Assembly (NCBI RefSeq): GCF_019597925.1
Contig: NZ_CP080442.1
Coordinates: 2,150,001 to 2,214,000 of the forward strand
Length of the DNA: 64,000 bases
Direction of reading: 5' to 3'
DNA from: [Clostridium] scindens
Lineage (GTDB): Bacteria; Bacillota; Clostridia; Lachnospirales; Lachnospiraceae
Shown in pieces: positions 51,100-60,442 of the stretch (the first letter of the stretch is position 1; each line of letters starts with the position of its first letter). Both the position numbers and the translations under genes were made by a program. The notes under the pieces are model-generated. The model had not been told where the DNA came from, did no database searches, and saw only the letters and a program-made list of their open reading frames with translations.

Positions 51100-53139
51100 C
51101 TATTTAGATTCTTTTTTTGCTGCCTTCTTTGCCTGCGCCGGCTTCTTGTAAAACTGCGCCGTCCTGTCGTAGCAGGCCCGCAGCTGGCTCTGGTTATACA
51201 AGCCTTTGACCCCCTGGGTCCTGCTTACGATAAAATGCCTGAGTTTTTCCATATATTCATCTGGCGTGATCTCTCCTTCTGCAACGTATGTAAGCCCCTT
51301 CTCCCAGCTGGCTGTCAGTTCCGGGTTCAGAAGCGACCGGATGGAGTTCGCCACCACGTCGAAGATCATCTCTCCTAGCATGGTAGGCGTCACAATCTGC
51401 GTCTTCTTATTCAAGGCAAGATATTTGTTATGGAAAAGTTTCTTTAAGATCTCGCCTCTGGTTGCGCTGGTACCGATGCCGCTTCCTTTGATCTGGGCGC
51501 GCAGTTCCTCATCCTCGATCAGCTGCCCCGCATTCTCCATTGCCAGAATCAGCGATCCTGAGTTGTAACGCTTTGGCGCAGAGGTCTTCCCTTCCTTAAT
51601 ATCTAATGACTGGACCTTAAGAATCATGCCCTTTTTTAAGGACTGTATTTTCTCAAAAAACGCCGCGTCCGTATCCCTCTCTGCGTTTTCTTCTTCTGCC
51701 TCCGCCGCGTTTTTCTTTACTGGGGGAAGTCCTGCCACTTTCAGGTATCCTTCTTCTGCCAGCACTTTAAAATTAGAGAAAAAGGATTCTTCCTTAATCC
51801 TGGTCACAATGGCCACCTTCTGATAGACGGCCGGAGGGTAGAAGATACAAAGGAAACGCTTTACGATCACATCATAGACCTGGCTGGCCAGATGGTTCAG
51901 CGAGCCCAGCGTGTTAATGCCCTGGCCCGTTGGAATAATCGCGTAATGGTCAGTAATCTGCTTATCGTTGACATATCTGGTCTTTTCAAGGCCCTTGTGG
52001 CTTCCCAGAGCCACGATATCCTGAAGAAACGGTACGGCTGGCCCATACTTCATAAGCCCGTTCAGATTCTTATGGATCTCCTTTGCCACTGCCGTTGACA
52101 AGACTCTGGCATCCGTCCTTGGATAGGTGACCAGCTTCTTCTCGTACAATTCCTGCACGATGCGAAGCGTCTCGTCCGGGCTGATCTTGAAACGCTTGGA
52201 GCATTCATTCTGAAGTTCCGCCAGGTTAAATAAAAGCGGCGGGTTCTTCTTTTCCTTCTTCTTCTCAATGGATACGATCTGGCACTGGATGGGCTTGGGA
52301 TCGCTCAGATACGTGATCAGCTGTTCTGCTTTCTCCCGTTCTTTAAAGCCGTTCTCTTTGTAGAGGTCAAAAGATTCAAACCATTTCGATCCCTTTATGG
52401 CTCTCCATTCTCCCTCGAAACTCTGCCCCGTCTCGCCAATCGTGCTGATCACACGGTAGAAAGGCGTCTCCACGAATTCCCGGATCTCCCGCTCTCTTCG
52501 GACCACCATGCCAAGGACGCAGGTCATGACCCGGCCCACAGAGACGACGGAATAATTGGTATGAAGATAATTGGAAATGCTGTTCCCATATTTCAAAGTA
52601 AGGAGCCTTGAAAAATTAATTCCCATCAGGTAATCTTCCTTTGCCCTCAGATACGCGGACGCCGAAAGGTTATCATATTCCTCCAGGTCTTTCGCCTCCC
52701 GGATCCCCCTTAATATCTCATCCTCTGTCTGAGAGTCGATCCAGACTCTCCTGCGTGCTTTCCCGTGGACTCCTGCCTGCTGCTCCACCAGACGGTAGAT
52801 ATACTCTCCCTCCCGCCCTGAGTCGGTGCACACGTAGATGGTGTCCACGTCTTCCCTGTTTAAAAGTCCGGCAACGATCCGAAACTGCTTGGACACTGCC
52901 GGAATCACTTCATATTTGAATTCCTCCGGTATAAAAGGCAGAGTCTCCAAACTCCACCTTTTCAGATTTGTATCATATTCTTCCGGATAGCTCATCGTTA
53001 CCAGATGCCCTACGCACCAGGTAATGATGGCTTCCTCTGACTCCAGGTATCCGTCTGCCCTTCTTGTCTTGATCTTCAGTGCCTTGGCAAATTCCTGTGC
53101 CACACTGGGTTTCTCAGCAATATAAAGTGATTTCCCCAT
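51100..53139 (-). CDS. topB: DNA topoisomerase III
   Basis: 679-residue type IA topoisomerase. TOPRIM domain at the N-terminus (MGKSLYIAEKPSVAQEFAKAL, then VCTDSGREGEYIYRL), active-site tyrosine in LVTYPRTDAR, and GIGTSATRGEILKKL. The tail is Lys/Ala-rich and has no zinc ribbons. The ATG at 53139 has an AGGAG 13 bases upstream, a little far; a TTG 12 bases earlier is too close to it. It follows ppk1 directly. Confidence 0.95.
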   Translation of the reverse strand: MGKSLYIAEKPSVAQEFAKALKIKTRRADGYLESEEAIITWCVGHLVTMSYPEEYDTNLKRWSLETLPFIPEEFKYEVIPAVSKQFRIVAGLLNREDVDTIYVCTDSGREGEYIYRLVEQQAGVHGKARRRVWIDSQTEDEILRGIREAKDLEEYDNLSASAYLRAKEDYLMGINFSRLLTLKYGNSISNYLHTNYSVVSVGRVMTCVLGMVVRREREIREFVETPFYRVISTIGETGQSFEGEWRAIKGSKWFESFDLYKENGFKEREKAEQLITYLSDPKPIQCQIVSIEKKKEKKNPPLLFNLAELQNECSKRFKISPDETLRIVQELYEKKLVTYPRTDARVLSTAVAKEIHKNLNGLMKYGPAVPFLQDIVALGSHKGLEKTRYVNDKQITDHYAIIPTGQGINTLGSLNHLASQVYDVIVKRFLCIFYPPAVYQKVAIVTRIKEESFFSNFKVLAEEGYLKVAGLPPVKKNAAEAEEENAERDTDAAFFEKIQSLKKGMILKVQSLDIKEGKTSAPKRYNSGSLILAMENAGQLIEDEELRAQIKGSGIGTSATRGEILKKLFHNKYLALNKKTQIVTPTMLGEMIFDVVANSIRSLLNPELTASWEKGLTYVAEGEITPDEYMEKLRHFIVSRTQGVKGLYNQSQLRACYDRTAQFYKKPAQAKKAAKKESK

Positions 53140-53157
53140 AAATATTATCAAACTCCT

Positions 53158-55272
53158 TTATCTCTTAAAGAACGCCCGAAGCCACGCTCCAATCGACTTT
53201 TCTTTTACAGGCGCGCTTCGCTTTGCGTGGATCGCTTCTTCCATGAACACTGCCTGCGAATCGATCGGCGGCTTTTCTTCATTTTTCTTGCAAAACGAGC
53301 CATCGCTTTGAAGCACCCTTGCCTTCACATTGTCGCTAAGCATGACCCTCATATAGTGGTTGATCTGACGCCGGATACTCTCATCAAGCACCGGACATGC
53401 CACTTCGACGCGCTTCTCTGTATTTCTTGTCATCATGTCCGCAGAGCCGATATAGATCTTCTGCTCTACGCCAGTACCGAAACTGAAGATACGCGGATGT
53501 TCCAGGTAGCGTCCCACCACGCTCATGACTCTTAAGTTGTCCGTGTATCCCGGTACTCCTGGAAGTATACAGCAGATTCCCCTTACAATCAAGTCTACTT
53601 TTACTCCCGCCTGGGATGCCCTTGCCAATTTCTCAATAAAATCCACATCCGTCAGCGAATTCATCTTCATCACGATACGGCCGGATGTTCCCTTGCGAAT
53701 CTCCTCGTCCATAAGATAGAGCACCTTCTGCTTCAGGCTTGTGGGCGACACGATCAGGTGGTCATAGAGTCCATTCAGATTGCCGATGGACATATTCTTG
53801 AAGAATTCCGCCGCATCCTTTCCAATCGCCTTGCTGCCCGTCATCAGGCACAGGTCTGTATAAAGGGCCGCTGTCTTCTCATTGTAATTGCCGGTACCGA
53901 TCTGGGTAATATACTGGATCTCATTCCGGTTGCGGTATGTGATCAGACAGATCTTCGAATGCACCTTATATCCTTCAAAGCCATAGATGACCCTGCAGCC
54001 TGCCTCTTCCATCCGCTCAGACCAGTCAATGTTATTCTGCTCGTCGAATCTTGCCCGAAGCTCGATCAGCACCGTAACTTCTTTCCCATTCTCCGCCGCG
54101 GCACACAGATATTCCACCAGCCTGGCCTTCTTGGCCAGCCGGTATATGGTAATCTTGATGGTCAGCACATTCGGATCTGTGGACGCCTCCTTGATCAGGC
54201 GCAGGAAGGGATTCATGCTCTCATACGGGTAAAACAGCAGGATATCGTTCTTTTTCACCTGCTTCATGACGCTGCCTTCCTGCACATGGGGGGAATTTTG
54301 TGGTGAAAATGGGGGATAGATCAGGGAGCGCTTCATGGATTCCGGCAGATTCCCGCTGATCGCGAACACATAATCCAGCTTCATCGGCATCTTAGTCCTG
54401 AACACCTGGTTCGGCTTGATGTTGAACTTGTCGCAGAAATACTTTTCCATATCCGGGCTGAACTTTTCTGCCACTTCCAGACGCACCACCGCCATCCTGC
54501 GGCGCTTGTGCAGCGTCTCCTTCATAAGATAGCGGAAGTCGTCGCTGACTTCCAGCGCCTCATCGTCCGGCGCGATATCCGCATTCCTGGTCACGCAGAT
54601 GTAATTGACATCCGACACTTCATACTGCCCGAACACGATATCCACATATTCCATCAGCACTTTTTCCATACGGATATAGCGGATATCATGTCCCGGAAGA
54701 TAAAGGATATCGGAGACAAATTCGGGTACCGGGACGATGCCAAGCATCGTCTTTTCCTTGGTCTTATCCTTATATTTCAGGCTGGCGGTCACATACAGCG
54801 CCTTATTAAGCAGATGGGGAAACGGATGGTTCGCATCCACGATCTGCGGAGATAGAATGGGAAGAATCTGCTCCTTAAAGTATTTTTTCACGTATTTCTT
54901 CTCGGACTGCTCCAGTTCTTTAAAATCCAGTCCGCACACGCCATATGGATGCAGCTGCTTCTTAATGTCTGCATACGTCTTGTCCCGCTCCTTGTAGAGA
55001 GGGGCTACTGCTTCAAATATCTTATCGAGCTGCTCCCTTGGAGTCATGCCGGAACGGCTGTCCACTGTATTCGCATCCGTCTGCGCCATGTCGAATAGGC
55101 TTCCGACACGGATCATAAAAAATTCATCCAGATTGCTGGTGAATATCGCGACAAATTTCATGCGCTCCAGAAGCGGCACTGTTGGATCCTGCGCTTCCTC
55201 CAGAACCCTCTGGTTGAACTTAAGCCATGACAGTTCCCTGTTCTGCGTATAGTTTAAGATATCTTCCTTCAT
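53158..55272 (-). CDS. ppk1: Polyphosphate kinase 1
   Basis: 704-residue PPK1, which reversibly makes polyphosphate from ATP. The N-terminal domain begins LNYTQNRELSWLKFNQRVLEEA, and the catalytic His lies in GYKVHSKICLITYR. The second phospholipase-D-like half contains PSTLKQKV-like and IVRGICCILPGV segments. A polyphosphate-linked phosphate response may fit with mgsA nearby, but that is speculative. Confidence 0.96.
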   Translation of the reverse strand: MKEDILNYTQNRELSWLKFNQRVLEEAQDPTVPLLERMKFVAIFTSNLDEFFMIRVGSLFDMAQTDANTVDSRSGMTPREQLDKIFEAVAPLYKERDKTYADIKKQLHPYGVCGLDFKELEQSEKKYVKKYFKEQILPILSPQIVDANHPFPHLLNKALYVTASLKYKDKTKEKTMLGIVPVPEFVSDILYLPGHDIRYIRMEKVLMEYVDIVFGQYEVSDVNYICVTRNADIAPDDEALEVSDDFRYLMKETLHKRRRMAVVRLEVAEKFSPDMEKYFCDKFNIKPNQVFRTKMPMKLDYVFAISGNLPESMKRSLIYPPFSPQNSPHVQEGSVMKQVKKNDILLFYPYESMNPFLRLIKEASTDPNVLTIKITIYRLAKKARLVEYLCAAAENGKEVTVLIELRARFDEQNNIDWSERMEEAGCRVIYGFEGYKVHSKICLITYRNRNEIQYITQIGTGNYNEKTAALYTDLCLMTGSKAIGKDAAEFFKNMSIGNLNGLYDHLIVSPTSLKQKVLYLMDEEIRKGTSGRIVMKMNSLTDVDFIEKLARASQAGVKVDLIVRGICCILPGVPGYTDNLRVMSVVGRYLEHPRIFSFGTGVEQKIYIGSADMMTRNTEKRVEVACPVLDESIRRQINHYMRVMLSDNVKARVLQSDGSFCKKNEEKPPIDSQAVFMEEAIHAKRSAPVKEKSIGAWLRAFFKR

Positions 55273-55438
55273 AATTTACACCCCTCTTTACCTATCATCT
55301 CATTCGTACGCCTCTATCATACCAGACAACAGGCTCTCCTTTATTAGATATAAGTTAAACTTTGGTAAATCCTTTAAAAATTTGGTCTGCGCATAATCTT
55401 TGTTTTATTTTAACACTAACCGGCATTGTTGAAAAGGG

Positions 55439-55478
55439 AAAAAGGAACCCGGATGCCTGCGAAAGGCCCGGATTCCTT
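55439..55478 (-). terminator. Intrinsic terminator after asd
   Basis: Minus-strand stem GGAATCCGG / CCGGGTTCC (one G-U) with an inner GCCT/AGGC helix, followed by TTTTTCCCTTTT. It lies 13 bases past the asd stop. Confidence 0.85.
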
Positions 55479-55490
55479 CTTTCTCTATCT

Positions 55491-56576
55491 CTATTTGCTC
55501 TTAATATATCCCTTTGCCGTCAGGGCCTCTGCGCAGAGTACTGCGCCGCCTGCTGCGCCGCGGACTGTATTATGGGAAAGTCCGATAAACTTGTAGTCAT
55601 AGATCGTATCTTCCCTGAGACGTCCGATAGACACTCCCATGCCATTCTCATAGTCTACATCCAGCGTAACCTGCGGACGGTTCTCTTCCTCCATATAGCG
55701 CACGAACTGCTTAGGTGCGCTAGGAAGACCTGCCTCTTGCGGAAATCCCTTATAACTCGTCAATTTCTCAATCAGCTGCTCTTTCGTCGGCTTCTTCTCA
55801 AAGTTAATGAACACGGCAGCCGTATGTCCGTTCAATACAGGAACCCGGATACACTGGCAGGTAATCTTTGGAAGCTGTGCCTTAACGATCTGGCCATCTT
55901 CTACTTTGCCAAGTACGCGAAGCGGCTCCTGCTCGCTTTTTTCTTCTTCCCCGCCAATAAATGGGATGATGTTCTCTACCATCTCCGGCCAGTCCTTGAA
56001 GGTCTTTCCTGCGCCTGAGATTGCCTGGTAGGTAGTGGCAACCACCTCTTTGGGGCCAAATTCCTTCCATGCAGCAAGACAAGGGGTATAACTCTGGATG
56101 GAACAGTTTGGCTTGACTGCGATGAAGCCGCGCTCTGTTCCCAGACGCTTCTTCTGAGACTCGATCACATCAAAATGCTCCACGTTAATCTCCGGCACCA
56201 CCATCGGAACGTCCGGCGTCCAGCGATGAGCGCTGTTGTTAGATACGACAGGGGTCTCTGTCTTGGCATAGGCCTCCTCGATCGCCTTGATCTCTTCCTT
56301 GGTCATATCAACGGCGCTGAATACAAAGTCAACCGTTTCCGCCACCTTTTCCACTTCATTTACATTCAGGACAATCAGGCTTTTAACGCTCTCCGGCATC
56401 GGAGTATCCATCTTCCAGCGCCCGCCTACGGCCTCTTCATAAGTCTTTCCTGCTGATCTCGGGCTTGCGGCCACCGTAACGACTTCAAACCATGGATGAT
56501 TTTCCAGCAATGAGATGAAACGCTGTCCAACCATGCCTGTTGCTCCTAAGATACCTACTTTTAATTTCTTTTCCAT
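55491..56576 (-). CDS. asd: Aspartate-semialdehyde dehydrogenase (archaeal/fungal-type)
   Basis: 361 residues. It converts aspartyl phosphate to aspartate semialdehyde for lysine, threonine, methionine and diaminopimelate. GILGATGMVGQRF is the NADPH-binding motif; the catalytic Cys is in VKPNCSIQSY, and the second active-site region is SGAGKTFKDWPEM. The sequence style and length match the archaeal/fungal branch rather than the classical bacterial one. The ATG at 56576 has AAGGAG 9 bases upstream. It follows argH after 18 bases and is probably co-transcribed. Confidence 0.95.
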   Translation of the reverse strand: MEKKLKVGILGATGMVGQRFISLLENHPWFEVVTVAASPRSAGKTYEEAVGGRWKMDTPMPESVKSLIVLNVNEVEKVAETVDFVFSAVDMTKEEIKAIEEAYAKTETPVVSNNSAHRWTPDVPMVVPEINVEHFDVIESQKKRLGTERGFIAVKPNCSIQSYTPCLAAWKEFGPKEVVATTYQAISGAGKTFKDWPEMVENIIPFIGGEEEKSEQEPLRVLGKVEDGQIVKAQLPKITCQCIRVPVLNGHTAAVFINFEKKPTKEQLIEKLTSYKGFPQEAGLPSAPKQFVRYMEEENRPQVTLDVDYENGMGVSIGRLREDTIYDYKFIGLSHNTVRGAAGGAVLCAEALTAKGYIKSK

Positions 56577-56594
56577 CGTCAATGTCTCCTTATC

Positions 56595-57974
56595 TTAATA
56601 TTCCTCCATGTATTTTTTATACATGGCCAGTGTCTCTTCCATTGCCATCCTTCCCGGCGCCCCGGTCGTGATTCTCTTGTTCACGCAGGTCTCCAGGCTG
56701 ATCGCGTCGTATATATCTTTTTCAAAGGCTGGGCAGATCTTCTGGTATTCTTCCAAAGGAAGCTCATCCAGCGCGATCTTTTTGTCAATGCAGGTCAGTA
56801 CCAGCTGTCCTACAATGCTGTGGGCATCTCTGAAAGGCACCCCGTGATTCACCAGGTAATCAGCGGCATCCGTCGCATTGGTAAACCCATGCCTTGCACT
56901 GTCCTTCATGCGCGCTTTGTTAAACTGCATGCTCCTTAACATCCCCGCAAATAATGTCAGGCACCCCTTGGCGGTGTCTATCGCGTCGAATGCCCATTCC
57001 TTATCTTCCTGCATATCCTTATTGTATGCCAGCGGAATTCCTTTCATGGTCGTAAGAAGCGCATGCAAGGCACCATATACCCGGCCGGTCTTGCCGCGGA
57101 CCAGTTCCGCGATATCCGGGTTCTTCTTCTGGGGCATGATGCTGCTTCCCGTGCTGTAAGCATCATCAATCTCTACAAACTGGTATTCATTGGAATTCCA
57201 GATGATCACTTCCTCCGAGAATCTGCTTAAATGCATCATCATGATGGAAAGGGATGACAGCAGTTCCAGAAGATAGTCCCTGTCGGACACCCCGTCCATA
57301 CTGTTTAGCGTAGGCCCTTCAAATCCCAGAAGCCTTGCCGTATATTCCCGGTCCAGCGGATAGGTGGTCCCTGCCAGCGCGCCTGAGCCCAGCGGGCACG
57401 TATTCATCCTCCGGTACAGGTCTGTCAGCCTTTCATGGTCTCTTTTGAACATCTCGAAGTATGCCCCCATATGATGAGCCAGCGTAATCGGCTGAGCCTT
57501 CTGCAGATGGGTAAATCCCGGCATGTAGGTATCAATATTCTCTTCCATAATGGTCAGGATCGCGAGCAGTATCTCTTCCACCAGATTATCCAGCATATGT
57601 ACTTCATCTCTTGTATAAAGTTTCATATCAAGAGCCACCTGGTCATTCCTGCTCCTTCCGGTATGCAGCTTCTTGCCAGGCTCGCCAATCCGGTCGATCA
57701 AGGTAGCCTCCACAAAGCTGTGAATGTCCTCGTATTTGTCTGATATGACGAGTTTGCCCTGCTCCACGTCATCCAGGATGCCTTCCAGCCCTTCGATGAT
57801 CTTTTCCTTCTCGATATCCGTAAGGATCCCTTGTCTCGCAAGCATCATCACATGCGCGATGCTGCCCCGGATATCCTGTGCATAAAACCTCTTGTCAAAC
57901 GATATTGATGCATTAAAATTGTATACTAACTGGTCTGTTTCTTTTGTGAAACGACCTCCCCACAACTGTGCCAT
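56595..57974 (-). CDS. argH: Argininosuccinate lyase
   Basis: 459-residue fumarase-superfamily enzyme cleaving argininosuccinate to arginine and fumarate. It starts MAQLWGGRFTKETDQLVYNF, the family N-terminus, with TGRSRNDQVALDMKL and the signature GSSIMPQKKNPD intact. No argG is nearby. The pairing with asd is a loose amino-acid biosynthesis operon. Confidence 0.97.
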   Translation of the reverse strand: MAQLWGGRFTKETDQLVYNFNASISFDKRFYAQDIRGSIAHVMMLARQGILTDIEKEKIIEGLEGILDDVEQGKLVISDKYEDIHSFVEATLIDRIGEPGKKLHTGRSRNDQVALDMKLYTRDEVHMLDNLVEEILLAILTIMEENIDTYMPGFTHLQKAQPITLAHHMGAYFEMFKRDHERLTDLYRRMNTCPLGSGALAGTTYPLDREYTARLLGFEGPTLNSMDGVSDRDYLLELLSSLSIMMMHLSRFSEEVIIWNSNEYQFVEIDDAYSTGSSIMPQKKNPDIAELVRGKTGRVYGALHALLTTMKGIPLAYNKDMQEDKEWAFDAIDTAKGCLTLFAGMLRSMQFNKARMKDSARHGFTNATDAADYLVNHGVPFRDAHSIVGQLVLTCIDKKIALDELPLEEYQKICPAFEKDIYDAISLETCVNKRITTGAPGRMAMEETLAMYKKYMEEY

Positions 57975-58052
57975 ATGGATTTTCTTCCTTTCGTATTGAA
58001 TCGCTGTCTACGATTTTATCATATTTCTGCATAAAATCAAACAATTATTGCA

Positions 58053-58661
58053 TTATTTTACATTTCTTATGGAAAACTCGCATCCGCAGTAGTCCTGCCT
58101 GTAGAGCCCGAATTCCTTCGACAGTTCGATGGACCGCTTATATCCGTTCCTTTTTTTGAAGTCTGACTGCAGGTATTTTACGCCGTATTCATTCGCAAGC
58201 CTGGTCCCGATCTCGTTTAAACGGTCCGCATTCTTAAGCGGGCTGATGCTCAGCGTAGTCGTATAATATTCAAATCCGCCTTCTTTCGCAATCTTAGCCG
58301 CTTCCCGAAGTCTTAACTCGTAGCACTTCAGGCAGCGCTCGCCGCCTTCTTTCAGATGTTCCATTCCCCTTGCCATCTCGTAAAACCGTTCCTTATCATA
58401 GTGCCCGGCAATAAATGATACCGGATGCTTCACCTTCATCTCGCCGATCAGCATCTGCTGCTCCAGTATCCTCTTGGTATATTCGCTCTCCGGAAATATA
58501 TTGGGATTATAATAGAAAACCGTAATATTAAAATAGTCGCTCAGATATTCCAGTACATAACTGCTGCAAGGCGCGCAGCAGCTGTGCAGCAATAAGCTTG
58601 GCGCTTTCTCTTCCTTTTTCAGGCGTTCGATCAGCCTGTCCAGTTCCTTCTGATAATTCAT
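58053..58661 (-). CDS. queH: Epoxyqueuosine reductase QueH
   Basis: 202-residue QueH (DUF208), which reduces epoxyqueuosine to queuosine in tRNA and replaces QueG in many anaerobes. The Cys motifs are LLHSCCAPCSSYVLEYL near the N-terminus and ERCLKCYELRLREAA in the middle, plus QDYCGCEFSIRN at the C-terminus; they coordinate iron-sulfur and adjacent metal centres. NPNIFPESEYTKR is another family mark. No other queuosine genes in the window. Confidence 0.95.
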   Translation of the reverse strand: MNYQKELDRLIERLKKEEKAPSLLLHSCCAPCSSYVLEYLSDYFNITVFYYNPNIFPESEYTKRILEQQMLIGEMKVKHPVSFIAGHYDKERFYEMARGMEHLKEGGERCLKCYELRLREAAKIAKEGGFEYYTTTLSISPLKNADRLNEIGTRLANEYGVKYLQSDFKKRNGYKRSIELSKEFGLYRQDYCGCEFSIRNVK

Positions 58662-58797
58662 CCTGACCCATCCCCTTGATCGTTCTTGGTGTTGTACTTA
58701 TGAATTATAACTTCTTCTTACTATTCTGACAAGTGCAATCCGTCACTAATTCCCCATATTCACATAAAATAGTATATAGTCATTACAGGAGGTTCCT

Positions 58798-59565
58798 ATG
58801 GAACAAGTATTAGAATTAAAACATATTCATTACGCCTACCATAACCTGGAAGGAGAAACGCCTGCTCTTATCGACATCTCCTTTGCATTGAACAAAGGGG
58901 AGTTCGTATCCATAGTAGGACCTTCCGGCTGTGGCAAATCTACACTTCTTTCTCTGATCGCAGGGTTGATCACTCCGGAAAAAGGCCTGATAAAAATTAA
59001 CGGCAAGTACTTAAGAGAGAGCACCACGAATGTGGGATATATGCTTCAGCATGACGAGCTTTTTGAGTGGCGCACGATCTACAACAACGTAGTACTGGGG
59101 CTTGAAGTGCAGCACATGCTCACGGCCAGGACCAAGCAGCGCGCCCATGAACTTCTGGATGTCTATGGCTTGAGCCAGTTTGAGAATGCCCGCCCGTCCG
59201 AACTGTCCGGCGGCATGCGCCAAAGGGCCGCTCTCATTCGGACGCTGGTTCTGGAACCTGACCTTCTGCTTCTGGATGAGCCTTTCTCCGCCCTGGATTA
59301 TCAGACTCGGCTGAATGTGGGCGATGACATCGGCCAGATCCTCCGGCAGGAGAAGAAGTCCGCCCTTTTGGTGACCCATGACTTGTCGGAGGCAATCTCT
59401 CTGGCTGACAGAGTCATCGTCTTGTCGGGCCGGCCGGCCACCATCAAGCAGACCATCCCCCTCATATTCGATCTGGATTCCGATACGCCCCTGAACCGCA
59501 GGAATGCGCCGGAATTCAAGACCTATTTCAATCTCATCTGGAAGGAGCTGAACACCAATGAGTGA
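58798..59565 (+). CDS. ABC transporter ATPase (TauB/SsuB-like)
   Basis: 255 residues. Walker A GPSGCGKST, signature LSGGMRQRAALIRTL, Walker B LLLLDEPFSALD and the switch His in LVTHDLSEA. This subfamily powers import of nitrate, sulfonates, taurine or thiamine-pyrimidine-like molecules. AGGAGG is 6 bases before the ATG. The reading frame overlaps the permease start by 8 bases. Confidence 0.93.
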   Translation: MEQVLELKHIHYAYHNLEGETPALIDISFALNKGEFVSIVGPSGCGKSTLLSLIAGLITPEKGLIKINGKYLRESTTNVGYMLQHDELFEWRTIYNNVVLGLEVQHMLTARTKQRAHELLDVYGLSQFENARPSELSGGMRQRAALIRTLVLEPDLLLLDEPFSALDYQTRLNVGDDIGQILRQEKKSALLVTHDLSEAISLADRVIVLSGRPATIKQTIPLIFDLDSDTPLNRRNAPEFKTYFNLIWKELNTNE

Positions 59566-60355
59566 CCTATCTGCAGGACAGAAAAAATACCTTCTCCAGC
59601 ATAAGAAGCATAAAAGGATCGTCCGCATTTCCAGAATTCTGATTCTTTTAAGTTTTCTTTTTATCTGGGAATTCACCGCGAACGTAGGAATCATAGATTC
59701 TTTTATCTTCAGCAGTCCTTCTAAGATTGCACTGTGCTTCTGGGGCATGGTGCTGGATAAAAGCATCTTTCTACACATCGGAGTCACGCTGTATGAGACC
59801 ATCGTCAGTTTCCTGCTCGTAATTGCCATCAGTATCCTGGTGGCAGTTGCGCTCTGGTTCAGCAGCAAGCTCTCCGAGATCCTGGACCCTTATCTGGTAG
59901 TCCTGAACAGCCTGCCCAAATCGGCACTGGCGCCTCTTTTAATCGTCTGGCTGGGGGCTACCAAGACTACCATTATCGTGGCCGGAATGTCTGTCGCGAT
60001 CTTCGGCAGCATCCTGAGTCTTTACACCAGTTTTACCATCGTAGATCCAGGAAAGATCAAGTTGATCTATACCTTAGGAGGAAGCAGGTTCCACGCTCTG
60101 ACCAAGGTCGTTCTCCCCAGCACCATTCCTACCATTATTAGTAATATGAAAGTCAACATCGGTCTATGCCTGGTAGGGGTAATCATCGGAGAATTCCTGG
60201 CGGCAAGAGATGGGCTTGGCTATCTGATCATTTACTCAAGCCAGGTCTTTAAGATGGATTGGCTGCTGATGTCCATCGTTCTGCTCTGCATCATGGCAAT
60301 GGGGTTGTATTCGCTGATAAATCTTCTGGAAAGAATCTATCACAAGCGGGTATGA
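59558..60355 (+). CDS. ABC transporter permease (TauC/SsuC-like)
   Basis: 265 residues with about six membrane helices. BPD_transp_1 domain; the EAA-type loop GGSRFHALTKVVLPSTIPTII is present. It forms the importer with the ATPase just upstream. No substrate-binding protein gene is seen either side, so the substrate remains unknown; it may use a distant or shared binding protein. Confidence 0.92.
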   Translation: MSDLSAGQKKYLLQHKKHKRIVRISRILILLSFLFIWEFTANVGIIDSFIFSSPSKIALCFWGMVLDKSIFLHIGVTLYETIVSFLLVIAISILVAVALWFSSKLSEILDPYLVVLNSLPKSALAPLLIVWLGATKTTIIVAGMSVAIFGSILSLYTSFTIVDPGKIKLIYTLGGSRFHALTKVVLPSTIPTIISNMKVNIGLCLVGVIIGEFLAARDGLGYLIIYSSQVFKMDWLLMSIVLLCIMAMGLYSLINLLERIYHKRV

Positions 60356-60391
60356 CTTTGTCGCTAAGAGCCCGTTCTATGGCAAGGCAGC

Positions 60392-60433
60392 AAAAAAGCA
60401 GCTGCGGTTTCCCGCAACTGCCATACATATTAA
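60392..60433 (-). terminator. Intrinsic terminator after the GTPase-NYN gene
   Basis: Minus-strand stem GCAGTTGCGG / CCGCAGCTGC with a GAAA tetraloop, followed by TTTTTT, 10 bases past the stop. It also lies just after the permease stop and might serve both sides. Confidence 0.9.
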
Positions 60434-60442
60434 ATCGCTTCC

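Noticed and set aside
57975..58052. ArgR box upstream of argH
   Set aside because: A TGCATAA/TTATTGCA pair is seen, but it does not match the arginine-box consensus well enough to report.
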